Below are positions 46,833 to 58,597 of a stretch of 64,000 nucleotides of DNA, piece after piece. A program made the position numbers and the translations under genes. The DNA lies in the NCBI GenBank assembly GCA_023389575.1, contig JAEWEG010000025.1, positions 10,048 to 74,047 of the forward strand, in the 5' to 3' direction. How positions within the stretch are numbered: position 1 is the stretch's first letter; every line of letters begins with the position of its first letter. The notes beneath the pieces were generated by a model. It worked only from the letters and a program-made list of their open reading frames with translations, made no database searches and was not told where the DNA came from. This DNA comes from Chloroflexota bacterium (GTDB lineage Bacteria > Chloroflexota > Chloroflexia > Thermomicrobiales > UBA6265).

Positions 46833-46901
46833 CGTCCGCCTCCACGCCGGTCGCTCGTTTCATCGATGCATCCATCATCCACGACAGGAAGCAGGGCGCC
46901 A

Positions 46902-46927
46902 CCCCTGGAAGCGGCTGCTTCCAGGGG
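46902..46927 (-). terminator. Hairpin terminator of the rRNA methyltransferase-like gene
   Basis: A perfect 11-bp stem (46902-46912 with 46917-46927) with a four-base loop lies 11 nt after the stop codon and before the next minus-strand gene. Confidence 0.65.
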
Positions 46928-46938
46928 CGAATCCCGCG

Positions 46939-47550
46939 CTATCCCACCTTTACCGCGCGCACCTCGAACGCCTCCCGCCGCCGGCCGTACCCCAGCCGCT
47001 TCGCCCAACTGCTGGGAAACCGCCGCATGTCTTCCTGACCCAGCGGCCCACCAGTCACGCGCGTCCCGGACAACCGCCGGAGGACCCGCGCCACGTCCTC
47101 CCAGGCCGTGTCCGGGTCGAGCCCGGTCCCCTCCAGCGCCGATGCGTTCAGCCGCACGTCCAGCCGACCACCCGGCGCCAGCAACCGCTCCAGCCGCGAA
47201 AGCAGCGCCTCGTCGCCTTCCACCAGCCCGCGCAGCAGGCTTCCGTACGGGAAGTTGATGCTCACCGAGGTGGCCGGCGGCACATCCTCCGCCGGCCAGG
47301 CCAGCGCGTCGTCCGCCACGAACCGCAGGTTGGTGGGCCAACGCTTGCGCGGCGCGCACACGTGGTCGAGACAGGTGTCCAGCGCGATCACGCCCACCTC
47401 CGGCCGCTCTCGCGCCAGGTGCAGGGCGAACTTGCCGTCACCCGTCCCGAGGTCCACGTGCCGCTCGCCAAACCGGCCGGCCCATGCTCGAATCTCGTCG
47501 TCATCGCGTGAAGTTCCGTTCGTAACCGTCGCCAAAACACGGCGTGCCAT
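46939..47550 (-). CDS. 16S rRNA A1408 methyltransferase-like protein (KamB/NpmA family)
   Basis: The 203-residue protein starts at an ATG nine bases after AAAGG. It has the SAM-binding motif DLGTGDG (residues 33-39) and the family blocks VIALDTCLDHV, INFPYGSLLRGLV (98-110) and SSWAKRLGYGRRREAFEV (180-197). These match the KamB/NpmA methyltransferases, which modify N1 of A1408 in 16S rRNA and block aminoglycoside binding. Two tryptophans stack on the target base in NpmA; the second is kept (Trp182), the first is Tyr102. The family also has chromosomal members of unknown role. A hairpin at 47559-47595 overlaps its ribosome binding site. Confidence 0.75.
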   Translation of the reverse strand: MARRVLATVTNGTSRDDDEIRAWAGRFGERHVDLGTGDGKFALHLARERPEVGVIALDTCLDHVCAPRKRWPTNLRFVADDALAWPAEDVPPATSVSINFPYGSLLRGLVEGDEALLSRLERLLAPGGRLDVRLNASALEGTGLDPDTAWEDVARVLRRLSGTRVTGGPLGQEDMRRFPSSWAKRLGYGRRREAFEVRAVKVG

Positions 47551-48017
47551 ATCCGTTGCCTTTCCCAAAACGCGAAATGCCATTCGTGGGAAAGGCACGG
47601 GGAGGACCACGCGCCGCGTTCTTCGGTTGTATGTGGGAGGCAGGTCAGTACCCGTCGAGCACGGTCGGCGAGGCGTGAAGCCGCCACGAGATCGCGCCGA
47701 GCGCACGCCAGAACGCCGCTCGCGAAGATCGCGACGGCTGGTCTACCGTTCCATGGAGTTGGGTATGTTGAATGGACCGCGCTGGCGCGCGATCAGCCGG
47801 GGATTAGTTGGGAGGCCGGTTCAATGAAGCCATGGTCGATCGTTTCCAGGCGCGTGTTACACGCGCGATCATCGTCGCCGGAACACCCGTTCCGGAGCTA
47901 CAGTGCTCCCATCATAGCAAAGTCGATTTTCCGGAATCCCCGCTCGGAATCGCTCCCCATACGCCACAATACGCGGAGCATTCCGCCGTCCCTCGCCGCT
48001 TCGAAAGGCCCTGCCCA
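47551..48017. other. Divergent intergenic region
   Basis: This 467-bp gap between the methyltransferase gene and the VOC gene contains the leader hairpin described separately. Elsewhere I find no convincing frame or repeat. Confidence 0.55.
47559..47595 (-). promoter_or_regulatory. Leader hairpin that can close the methyltransferase ribosome binding site
   Basis: In the minus-strand message, CCTTTCCCA (47587-47595) pairs perfectly with TGGGAAAGG (47559-47567), leaving a 19-nt loop. The second arm contains the AAAGG ribosome binding site of the methyltransferase. An ATG in the loop (47583) opens a short in-frame leader reading through the arm to the main start. This resembles translational attenuation leaders of ribosome-modifying genes; the control is inferred. 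Confidence 0.5.
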
Positions 48018-48395
48018 ATGAACGTCTTCCAGGTCGCCCAGCGCGCCACCGATCTCGACCGCGCCGCCGCCTTCTACGAAACCCTGCTCGGAACCCCGCC
48101 CACTGGCCGCTTCGACCCGCCCGGTCTGCTCTTTTTCCAGGCCGGAACCACCCGGCTACTCCTGGAAGAGAACGCGGCCAGCGCCCTCATCTACCTCCAG
48201 GTCGAGAACCTCCCGGCCACCGTCGAGCACCTGCGCGAACTCGGAACCACCATCGAGTCCGAGCCGCACGTCATCTTCACCCACACCGACGATGCCCTCG
48301 GGCCTGCCGGCATGGCCGAATGGCACGCCTTCATCCGCGACTCCGAGGGCAATCTTGTGGGCCTCATCGGGCTCGAACCCGCCGAACAGGGTTAG
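48018..48395 (+). CDS. VOC-superfamily (glyoxalase-like) protein
   Basis: The 125-residue protein starts at the ATG behind AAAGG. Both beta-alpha-beta-beta-beta units of the vicinal-oxygen-chelate fold are visible: VAQRATDLDRAAAFYETLLG with GLLFFQAGTTRLLLEE, then IYLQVENLPATVEHLRELGT with EWHAFIRDSEGNLVGLI. Metal-ligand positions are partly kept (Glu and His near WHAFIRDSEGN). Members range from glyoxalase I to dioxygenases and antibiotic-binding proteins. Its stop overlaps the stop of treZ on the other strand. The specific function is unknown. Confidence 0.85.
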   Translation: MNVFQVAQRATDLDRAAAFYETLLGTPPTGRFDPPGLLFFQAGTTRLLLEENAASALIYLQVENLPATVEHLRELGTTIESEPHVIFTHTDDALGPAGMAEWHAFIRDSEGNLVGLIGLEPAEQG

Positions 48396-50233
48396 GCGCC
48401 CAGGGCCAGCACCACCGCCGCGCGGGCCGGAACCACCACCTCCCGGCCCGAGGCGCGCACATCCTCGCCGGTGCCGTCGAACCGGCGATCCGCCGTGCTC
48501 AACACCACGCTCCACGCACCTTCCGGCACCCCCTCCAGAGCGCCGAGGTCGACCGTGGCTTCCGCCCCGAAGTTCGCCAGCAGCAGGCGATGTCCATCGT
48601 CCGTCCAGCGGTGCACCGCCACCTGCTGGGCGGTCAGCGCCTGTGCGCGCGTCCGGCTCCTGTCGTTGTGGCTCAACACCGCGTCGGACCGCCGCATCGC
48701 CAGCAGTTCGCGATGCAGGCGATGGATGCCCACGTTCGACTCGCGCTCCTCCAGCTTCAGCTTTGACGCCAGGAAGGTCGATTCCGCCTGCGGGTCCGGA
48801 ATCGTCTCCCGCAAATGCTCGTCGTCGAACACACCGAAGCCCTTGAACTCCGCCCGCCGGCCCTCGGTGACCAGCTTGCCCAGCTCCTCGGGATGATCGG
48901 TGAAGTACAGGAACGGCGTCGAGGCCGCGAACTCCTGCCCCATGAACAGCAACGGCGTTTCCGGCGAGAACAGCAGCAGCGCCGAGGCCACCGCGTACCG
49001 CCCGGCCTGCACCTCGTGATGCAACCTGTCACCAAAGGGCCGGTTCCCTACCTGATCGTGGTTCTGGATGCAGAACACGAACGCCTGCGCCGGATCGAAC
49101 TCCTCCACCGCCGGAACGCCCTTCTGCTCCGTCACCGGGCTGAAACCGTCGGCGATCGCCATCGCCATACTCGCCGTGGAGCCGCTGTAGGCGGCGTAAT
49201 AGTTCTCGTGCGCGTTTGTCAGCAGCACGCGCACTTCATGATGGAAGTCGTCGGCCCACACGCCATCGGTGCCGTCGCCATCCCGCTCGGCTGGCCGCGC
49301 CCGGGTGATGTCGTGCCGTCCATCCTCCGCGTGGATGATGATCCGCCGCGAACCCGCCGCGTCCCGCGCCGCCTCCGAGAGTTCCCGCACGATATGCACG
49401 TCGCTGTCGTCCACCATCGCGTGCGTCGCGTCCAGGCGCAGCCCGTCCAGGTGGTACTCGGCGATCCAGTGCCGCGCGTTGTCGATCGCGTACTGCCGCA
49501 CCCGTTTGCTGTGCGGGCCATCCCAGTTCAGCCCGGCGCCCCAGCCTGTCTCGTGCCGGTCGCTGAAGTACGCCTGGGCATACGCCCCCTGATACGCGCC
49601 TTCAGGGCCGAAGTGGTTGTAGACCACGTCCAGCATCACTCCAAGCCCGAGCCCATGCGCCGTGTCCACCAGCCGACGAAGGTCGTCCGGAGTTCCGTAG
49701 GCGTTCGATGGCGCGAACAGGTCGACGCCGTCGTAGCCCCAGTTGCGAGCACCCGGCGTCTGCGCCACCGGCATCAGCTCGATTACCGTCACGCCCAGGT
49801 CGGCCAGCAGGGGCAACTGGTCGGTCAGCGCCGCGAAGGTGCCTTCGGGCGTCATCGTGCCAACGTGCAACTCGTAGACCACCACGTGATCCGGATCGGG
49901 CCCCGGCCACGCTTCGTCGGTCCAGGCGAACGCCCCCGGGTCCACCACCTCCGATGGCCCGTGCACGCCCTCCGGCTGGTACCGCGAGTAGGGATCGGGA
50001 AACGCCGGCCCACCATCGAGGCGGAACGCGTACCGCGCCCCGGCCCCGATCCCGGCCACCTCCACCTCGTAACAGCCGTCACCCACCGGCTCCATCGGCA
50101 CCTGCTCCGTACCGGCCGGGCGGTGGAGTTCCAGCGTGACGCCCTCCTTCGCGTTAGGCGCCCACACCGCGAACCGCGTTCCATCGCCGGTCAGGCTCGC
50201 CCCAAAGGCGGGGACGGGATACTCGCTTGTCAT
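48392..50233 (-). CDS. treZ: Malto-oligosyltrehalose trehalohydrolase
   Basis: The 613-residue GH13 enzyme has an N-terminal carbohydrate-binding beta domain (TRFAVWAPNAKEGVTLELHR), the barrel with conserved regions VVYNHFGPEG, GLRLDATHAM (nucleophile Asp), IIIHAEDGRHD (acid/base Glu) and CIQNHDQVGNR (third acidic residue), and a C-terminal beta domain. It cuts the alpha-1,4 link next to the trehalose end made by TreY and releases trehalose. It begins 21 nt after treY and the two genes form an operon. The third gene of the usual set, the glycogen-debranching treX, is not in the window. Confidence 0.95.
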   Translation of the reverse strand: MTSEYPVPAFGASLTGDGTRFAVWAPNAKEGVTLELHRPAGTEQVPMEPVGDGCYEVEVAGIGAGARYAFRLDGGPAFPDPYSRYQPEGVHGPSEVVDPGAFAWTDEAWPGPDPDHVVVYELHVGTMTPEGTFAALTDQLPLLADLGVTVIELMPVAQTPGARNWGYDGVDLFAPSNAYGTPDDLRRLVDTAHGLGLGVMLDVVYNHFGPEGAYQGAYAQAYFSDRHETGWGAGLNWDGPHSKRVRQYAIDNARHWIAEYHLDGLRLDATHAMVDDSDVHIVRELSEAARDAAGSRRIIIHAEDGRHDITRARPAERDGDGTDGVWADDFHHEVRVLLTNAHENYYAAYSGSTASMAMAIADGFSPVTEQKGVPAVEEFDPAQAFVFCIQNHDQVGNRPFGDRLHHEVQAGRYAVASALLLFSPETPLLFMGQEFAASTPFLYFTDHPEELGKLVTEGRRAEFKGFGVFDDEHLRETIPDPQAESTFLASKLKLEERESNVGIHRLHRELLAMRRSDAVLSHNDRSRTRAQALTAQQVAVHRWTDDGHRLLLANFGAEATVDLGALEGVPEGAWSVVLSTADRRFDGTGEDVRASGREVVVPARAAVVLALGA

Positions 50234-50254
50234 GAGACTGGGTCCCTTCAGAAG

Positions 50255-53257
<3,003 letters not shown>

Positions 53258-53808
53258 GTGGATGACTCCAGATAGTGCGACAACGGACCCAGTACGACCT
53301 GGAGAGATGCCAAGAGCCTCCGCTGGGAGGCTCCGCTGCCTGAATCCTACAGTGTCTGGCGATTGACCGTCTCCCGGTCGGGCCATACCCAACCAGGAGA
53401 AGGGGTCCAACGCCGCGCCGGGAACGGAGGAACGAGCGGTTGATCGAGGTTGAGCGATGCGTGGGCTCGCCAATCGGAGTCCGCCTGGCGGCGGAAGAAC
53501 TTCGTCCATGGATCCATCGCTTCGCTCTGGATGACGACTAAAGGCGTCGCATTTCCGAAGACAGCGCCGGTGTATGCCCTTCCCACGTTTGCCGTATGGG
53601 CTTCCCCTCCCCCAATGTACGGGGCAACGGCTCCGGTGACGGATTACGCACCGCTCCATGCACGGACCAGCCGGAGTCTATCGCCCTACCGGACCTCGTG
53701 CCTGTCGCGGGCGAACCATCCTCGGAACCCACGGCCGCGCCAATTGGTGATAGGGTGGAATCCAGCAGACCCCGCTCGTGAACCTCACGCCACCACGAGG
53801 TGCCCACC
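53258..53808. other. Intergenic region upstream of treY
   Basis: This 551-bp gap separates the divergent treY operon and a small membrane-protein gene. It contains one short hairpin repeat (53511-53538). Open frames across it have no coding character. Confidence 0.55.
53511..53538. repeat. Short REP-like hairpin element
   Basis: On the minus strand this reads GTCATCCAGAGCGAAGCGA followed by TGGATC. It is like the widespread intergenic palindrome of the form GTCATCCTGAGCGAAGCGAA then GGATC, with both arms changed in step (CCA/TGG for CCT/AGG), so pairing is kept. One copy only in this window. Confidence 0.45.
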
Positions 53809-54033
53809 ATGGCCGACAATGACCGCCAGAACCAACCTTCCCTGATCGACCGCGCCAACACCCTCATCAAAATGGTCGGCACCGGCTTCCTCGTGAACAT
53901 CGCCCTCATCGCCTGGACCATTTACCAGCAACTCTGGTGGATCACCGCCCTCGCCGTCCTGCTCGGCCTGGTCATGGCCTGGATGGCATGGAACAACTAC
54001 CGCGGCCAGAACGGCTCGGACCCGGAGCTCTGA
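53809..54033 (+). CDS. Small membrane protein of unknown function
   Basis: The 74-residue protein starts eight bases after GAGGTG. A soluble polar start (ADNDRQNQPSLIDRANTLIK) is followed by two hydrophobic stretches (GTGFLVNIALIAWTIYQQLW and ITALAVLLGLVMAWMAWNNY) and a short polar tail. I recognise no family. It starts 29 nt before the Nudix gene, so the two are probably cotranscribed. Confidence 0.7.
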   Translation: MADNDRQNQPSLIDRANTLIKMVGTGFLVNIALIAWTIYQQLWWITALAVLLGLVMAWMAWNNYRGQNGSDPEL

Positions 54034-54062
54034 CATCGCCGTCACCCTGGAGAACCTGTCTC

Positions 54063-54569
54063 GTGTCGTCCCTCCCCATCCGCGAATCCGCTCGCCTCGT
54101 GATCCTGAACGAGCGAAACGAACTCTTCCTCTTTCACCACCAGGACCAGCAACCAGCCGATCCCGCCAATCCCATCCTCCGGAGCTACTGGGTTACTCCC
54201 GGTGGCGGCGTCGACCCCGGCGAAACCTGGGAGCAGGCCGCGCTCCGCGAACTCTGGGAGGAAACCGGCATCGAAGGCGTCCCGCTCGGACCCTGGATCT
54301 GGAGCCGCGAGAAGGTCGCCCCGATGTTCGGAAAGCTCATGCGCCACGTCGAGCGCTACTACCTGGTCCGCGTCTCCAACATCACGGTCCACTCCGGCAA
54401 CCAGCTCGATTACGAACGCGACGTGTACCAGCAAAGCCGCTGGTGGCCGGGCGCGGCCATTCGCCAGTCGCCGGACATCTTCTACCCCGAGGGCCTCATC
54501 GACTTCCTCGAACCCATCCTGCGGGACGCCATCCCCTCCACCCCGATCATCCTGCCGGCCAGTTCCTGA
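54063..54569 (+). CDS. Nudix hydrolase
   Basis: The 168-residue protein starts at a GTG after GGAG. The Nudix box is complete: GGGVDPGETWEQAALRELWE followed by ETG, fitting the G-x5-E-x7-REuxEExGu rule, with the catalytic glutamates in RELWEETG. It hydrolyses a nucleoside diphosphate linked to another group, using magnesium. The substrate is not readable; many such enzymes clean oxidised nucleotides or hydrolyse nucleotide sugars. It follows the small membrane-protein gene. Confidence 0.9.
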   Translation: MSSLPIRESARLVILNERNELFLFHHQDQQPADPANPILRSYWVTPGGGVDPGETWEQAALRELWEETGIEGVPLGPWIWSREKVAPMFGKLMRHVERYYLVRVSNITVHSGNQLDYERDVYQQSRWWPGAAIRQSPDIFYPEGLIDFLEPILRDAIPSTPIILPASS

Positions 54570-54687
54570 CCCGCGTCCCATGGCCGGTCCCGCGCGGACC
54601 AAACCTGGGCATTCCCCGGGTACAATGACCGCATCGGTACACACGGTCGCCCAGGCCAGACTCGACACAGGGAAAGAAGGACCTTCC

Positions 54688-56448
54688 ATGCGCCGACGAT
54701 TCCACCAGTTGCCAGGCGTTCTCGTCGCGATCGCCATGCTCATCGCGATGCTGCCCACGCCAGCCGCCTCGATTGCCGCCAGCCCACCGGCGCCAGGCAA
54801 GCAGGTCGACGGGGCGTTCTACCAGAGCCCCCAGTTCGGCTATGACGTCGAATGGACGAGCGACTGGGCCGCCCGCGAACGCGACTCCCTCTCCGAACCT
54901 GGCGGCGCCGACCGGCTGGTCCTCTCCAACAACGATGGCCTGGTGCAGGTCGTCGGCGAGGAAACGGGTCCAACCCCCGCCGAATACCTCGAAACCACGG
55001 CCGCGGACATCCTTGGCGACAACGCCGAGATCGTCGAAACCGATCTCGACGCCGAGGTGCCCAGCGTCGAAGCCACGAGGGGCGGCCAGCACTACCTGAT
55101 CCAGGCCTACGACGTTGGCGACTCAAACGTGGTGGTCATCCTCCGCGCCCGCGAAAACGATTTCGACAGCGCGCTGGCCCTCGCCCAGGACGGGATTACC
55201 CTGAACGGCACTCCGGTCCTCACCGGCGAGACCGTCGATCCCTCAACCGCTCCGGAATCGACCGCCACCGAGGAGCCCGGCGAGGAGGACGAGGACGAAC
55301 CTGGCTCCGGCGAATCCGGCATCGATGGCCGCACCTTCACCAGCCTCTCCTACGACTGGGAGGTCTCCTGGGGCCCGCTCTGGGAAGCCAGCGAAGTCAT
55401 CGAGCCCGGCTACGAAATCCTCCGGCTCTCCTCCCTTTCCGGCACCCTTTCGATCATCGCCGGGGAACTGTATGGCGGAAACGCGGAAGACTGCTTCGCC
55501 GGCGAAGTCGGCTACTACTCCTCCGATGACGACACCATCTCCGACTTCACCCCGGCCGTTGACGAGGATGGAGAGGTCATTGAGTTCAGCGACGATAACC
55601 TCGCCTGGGGCGTCTTCACCCTCGTCTATCACGACGACCAGGGCGATGTTGACATCGCCGAATACCTCGAATGCCGCACCCTCGAAGCGGGAGAGACCGA
55701 CCTCATCGTCCTCATCACCACGACCCCCGACCGATTCAACCGCCACCTGAGCAACTCGCTCGATATCACCAACAACATCGAGATGCCACGCGGCTCCGAA
55801 CTCGCCGAGCCCATCGAACCGCCCGCCCCCGATTTCGACGCCCAGACCCGCCCCGAGGAGACCGAGGAACCAGACGCCACGGAAGAACCAGACGCCACGG
55901 AAGAACCTGACGCCACGGAGGAACCGGATGCCACGGAGGAACCGGATGCCACGGAGGAACCGGATCAACCGAGCGGCGACTCCGGCCTCGATGGAGACAC
56001 CTTCACCAGTCCCGGCTTCGGCTTCACCCTCGACATTCCCGAAGGCTGGACCGTGGAGGATGAGGTCATCACCAGCGGCGACGAGCAACTGGTCCTGAAC
56101 AATGGCGTCAGCACCGTCACCGTCCGCGCCATGGAGTCCGACGAGGAAAACCTCACCCGCTGCATCGGCACGATCGAAGCCGAGACCGAGGAAGACCCGG
56201 CCTACGCCGACCTCTCCATCTCCACCACGTCTTCCGGCGATCCCTTCCGGGGGGCGGACGACCGGGGCGCGTACGCGCTCTACACCTACACCGGCGAAGA
56301 CGGCGAAACCTGGGCCTACTACGTGTTCTGCCAGTTCATCGAGGAGGGCGAATCGGTCCTCGTCATCATCCAGGATGTTCCGTACGACGATTACGCCACC
56401 CAGCGTCTGGCCCGCCGCCAGATCCAGAGCGCGATCGAACTGCCCTGA
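54688..56448 (+). CDS. Secreted three-domain protein of unknown function with EEPDAT linker
   Basis: The 586-residue protein starts six bases after AAGGA. A signal peptide (MRRRFHQLPGVLVAIAMLIA) is followed by three similar domains of about 150 residues, each opening with a pattern like FTSP.FGF.....GW (FYQSPQFGYDVEWTSDW, FTSLSYDWEVSWGPLW, FTSPGFGFTLDIPEGW). They recall PsbP-like/DUF-type stress domains but I cannot name the family. Acidic linkers separate them; the second is built of an exact hexapeptide repeat, EEPDAT. Two Cys pairs occur in domains two and three. It is exported and possibly anchored by no obvious signal. Function unknown. Confidence 0.8.
   Translation: MRRRFHQLPGVLVAIAMLIAMLPTPAASIAASPPAPGKQVDGAFYQSPQFGYDVEWTSDWAARERDSLSEPGGADRLVLSNNDGLVQVVGEETGPTPAEYLETTAADILGDNAEIVETDLDAEVPSVEATRGGQHYLIQAYDVGDSNVVVILRARENDFDSALALAQDGITLNGTPVLTGETVDPSTAPESTATEEPGEEDEDEPGSGESGIDGRTFTSLSYDWEVSWGPLWEASEVIEPGYEILRLSSLSGTLSIIAGELYGGNAEDCFAGEVGYYSSDDDTISDFTPAVDEDGEVIEFSDDNLAWGVFTLVYHDDQGDVDIAEYLECRTLEAGETDLIVLITTTPDRFNRHLSNSLDITNNIEMPRGSELAEPIEPPAPDFDAQTRPEETEEPDATEEPDATEEPDATEEPDATEEPDATEEPDQPSGDSGLDGDTFTSPGFGFTLDIPEGWTVEDEVITSGDEQLVLNNGVSTVTVRAMESDEENLTRCIGTIEAETEEDPAYADLSISTTSSGDPFRGADDRGAYALYTYTGEDGETWAYYVFCQFIEEGESVLVIIQDVPYDDYATQRLARRQIQSAIELP
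55864..55965 (+). repeat. 18-bp tandem repeat coding for EEPDAT
   Basis: Five full 18-bp units and one partial unit run from 55864 to 55965 inside the secreted-protein gene. Neighbouring units are nearly identical, so the linker length may vary between strains. Confidence 0.9.
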
Positions 56449-56507
56449 CCACCGGCGGGGCCCGGATCGATGTCCAGGCCCCGCCCCACCATCGTCGAGG
56501 AGCATCA

Positions 56508-57068
56508 ATGGACCGATCGTGGAACGCGGCCCTTTTGGATCAACTCGAATTCGCCTGGGATTACCAGTTCCTTCCCCGGCTCGACGGCCTCACCACCACG
56601 GAATACCTGTGGGAACCCGTTTCCGGCTGCTGGAGCGTCCGCCCCAACCCCGATGGCGGCGCGTGGCGGCAGGAAATCGTCTACCCCGACCCCGAGCCGT
56701 CTCCCTTCACCACCATCGCCTGGCGCATCGCCCACATCACCACCGTCTTCGGCCAGCGCGCCAGCAACCACTTCGGCGACGGCTCCTTCGACCTGCACAA
56801 GGTGCCCTGGACCGGTGAGGTTGGCGACGCGCTCACCATCATGACCGCCGAATACGACCGCTGGCGCGAGGGCGTTCGAGCGCTCGGCGAAGACGGCCTC
56901 TTCCGCCCCTGCGGCCCAGCCGAAGGCCCGTTTGCCGAGGCTCCCTTCCGCGACCTGGTCCTCCACATCCACCGCGAGTTCATCCACCACGCCGCCGAGG
57001 TAATGCTGCTGCGTGACCTTTACCGCGACACCGCCGCCCGCGGCGATTTCCCGCCAGAGCATCCATGA
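56508..57068 (+). CDS. DinB-family putative metal-dependent protein
   Basis: The 186-residue protein shows the four-helix-bundle pattern of DinB-like proteins: LLDQLEFAWDYQFLPRLDGL, then IAWRIAHITTVFGQRASNHF with a metal-ligand His, and the last helix LVLHIHREFIHHAAEVMLLR with two more. In the family three histidines bind zinc or nickel, and members include thiol transferases using mycothiol or bacillithiol, but most are unassigned. The ATG lies 59 nt after the preceding secreted-protein gene and is preceded by GGAG. Confidence 0.85.
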   Translation: MDRSWNAALLDQLEFAWDYQFLPRLDGLTTTEYLWEPVSGCWSVRPNPDGGAWRQEIVYPDPEPSPFTTIAWRIAHITTVFGQRASNHFGDGSFDLHKVPWTGEVGDALTIMTAEYDRWREGVRALGEDGLFRPCGPAEGPFAEAPFRDLVLHIHREFIHHAAEVMLLRDLYRDTAARGDFPPEHP

Positions 57069-57167
57069 CCGGCTTGTAAGAGTTCTGGAAGAACCCTCTT
57101 CTACCGTGCGGTTGCAACAAGCGAAACCCGATCCGCTTCAGGCACGCACGATAGAGGAGACCAGACA

Positions 57168-58514
57168 ATGCATGCGGCATCCTTCGCCCGGAACACATGG
57201 CACGTCGTGGCGGTACTCGCGATCCTCGCCGGCATTCTCGTCGCCCCCACGCCAGCAGTCCACGCCCGGACCGACCCATCCCTCGACCTCGCCGCCCTCA
57301 TCCTCCACTCCGACGACTTCGACTGGCTCCTCGAAGAGATAGGCCTCCTGGAGGGCGGCTACCCATACGGCCAGGAGTACAGCACCTCCCACACCTCACC
57401 CGAGGAGGCGGTCGCACACGAAGCCTACGCGCTGGGTCGCGGAGGGTTTTCACTCGACCTGTTGGGCAAACGGGACGCCATCGCCATGCTCGATGACGCG
57501 GGCTGGATCCGCGCCCAAAGCGCATGGCTGTCTCTCCCCTCACCCGGCATGGAGGGGTACTGGTCCCTTGCTGTCAGCGTCACCATCGAGGAATTCGCCA
57601 CGGCGGACGGAGCCGAAGAGGCACTGACATGGTTCGACGATGCCAGCCTGTTCGAGAAACTCACCCTGTCCAGCAGCGTGGACCCCATCGCCCTCGCCCC
57701 TGGCATCGACAGGGCCAACATCCGTGCCTGGGAGTTCGTCACCTCCCGCTTTGATGATGCCACCCAAGCCGTCACGCTTTGGGCTCAGGTTGACACCATG
57801 ATCGTGTCGATCAGCCTGATGCACTCGAGTGCCTATATGCCGCCCGATCCTTATCTCCTCGCGCCGCTCGTCAAACTGCAACTCAAGCGCCTCGAACTCG
57901 CCGAATATCTCTACCAACCCGGTCTATCGGCCTGCGCTCCAGAGTTCAGGGCAAGCGAAGCATTCGACACCCGCGCGGAATACCTGACGCTCAATGGCAC
58001 CGCCTTCGCCCTGTCTGACGAAACCTTCGACGACCTCGAGGCCGCCCAGTCCGAAGTCGACGATCTGGGGATCATCGATAGCTACATGACCAACCAGAGC
58101 ATCGACGACACCGCCATTGGCGCCTACGACGGCACCATGTGGTTCCGTGGCCAGGTCCGGACCTTCACCGATGACGATGCCGCGGAGGAGTTTCTCTCTG
58201 AAACCGGCGAAACTTTGGAAGCCGTCCCAGAGTATTCAAACGTCGAGCAACTCGATGACCATCCAGTCCTGGGTGACGGCACCGCCCTCTTCAACTACGA
58301 CGCGAGCGATGATTTCGCCGCCACCGTCATCTACGTCCAGGTCGAGAACCAGGTCTTCTCGATTCGTCTCGGCTCGATGACTGATTACCAGCCGGACGCG
58401 GTCATCGAACTGGCCGAAGCCCAACTCGAGCGCATGGACGGCGACTGCGACACCCCGCTTGAACTCCCGGATGCCATGCTCGATGCCACCGCTTTATTCA
58501 GGCACGACGCGTAA
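57168..58514 (+). CDS. Secreted protein of unknown function
   Basis: The 448-residue protein has a signal peptide (HVVAVLAILAGILVAPTPAV) and an acidic, soluble mature part. Two halves look similar in plan: short stretches such as ATADGAEEALTWFDD and FTDDDAAEEFLSETGETL suggest a duplicated fold of the kind found in lipoprotein-like stress or heme-sensor domains, but I cannot assign it. Only two cysteines are present in the mature protein (CAPEF and GDCDT). The gene stands alone behind GGAG (GAGGAGACC) and ends at a bidirectional hairpin. Confidence 0.7.
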   Translation: MHAASFARNTWHVVAVLAILAGILVAPTPAVHARTDPSLDLAALILHSDDFDWLLEEIGLLEGGYPYGQEYSTSHTSPEEAVAHEAYALGRGGFSLDLLGKRDAIAMLDDAGWIRAQSAWLSLPSPGMEGYWSLAVSVTIEEFATADGAEEALTWFDDASLFEKLTLSSSVDPIALAPGIDRANIRAWEFVTSRFDDATQAVTLWAQVDTMIVSISLMHSSAYMPPDPYLLAPLVKLQLKRLELAEYLYQPGLSACAPEFRASEAFDTRAEYLTLNGTAFALSDETFDDLEAAQSEVDDLGIIDSYMTNQSIDDTAIGAYDGTMWFRGQVRTFTDDDAAEEFLSETGETLEAVPEYSNVEQLDDHPVLGDGTALFNYDASDDFAATVIYVQVENQVFSIRLGSMTDYQPDAVIELAEAQLERMDGDCDTPLELPDAMLDATALFRHDA

Positions 58515-58540
58515 CCTCACTCCATCACCGGCCAACACAA

Positions 58541-58574
58541 AAGGGAGGGACCGCGTCGCCACGATCCCTCCCTT
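58541..58574. terminator. Bidirectional hairpin between convergent genes
   Basis: A perfect 10-bp stem (58541-58550 with 58565-58574) with a 14-nt loop lies between the secreted-protein gene and the GNAT gene pair. Confidence 0.65.
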
Positions 58575-58597
58575 CACCATTGGATGCTCCCTGCCGC

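Noticed and set aside
53258..53659. A longer N-terminus for TreY extending to about 53659
   Set aside because: The extra residues do not resemble the family, and the GTG at 53257 has a well-placed GGAG site.
55864..55965. Tandem repeat as a possible CRISPR array
   Set aside because: The units are contiguous, without spacers, and in frame inside a gene.
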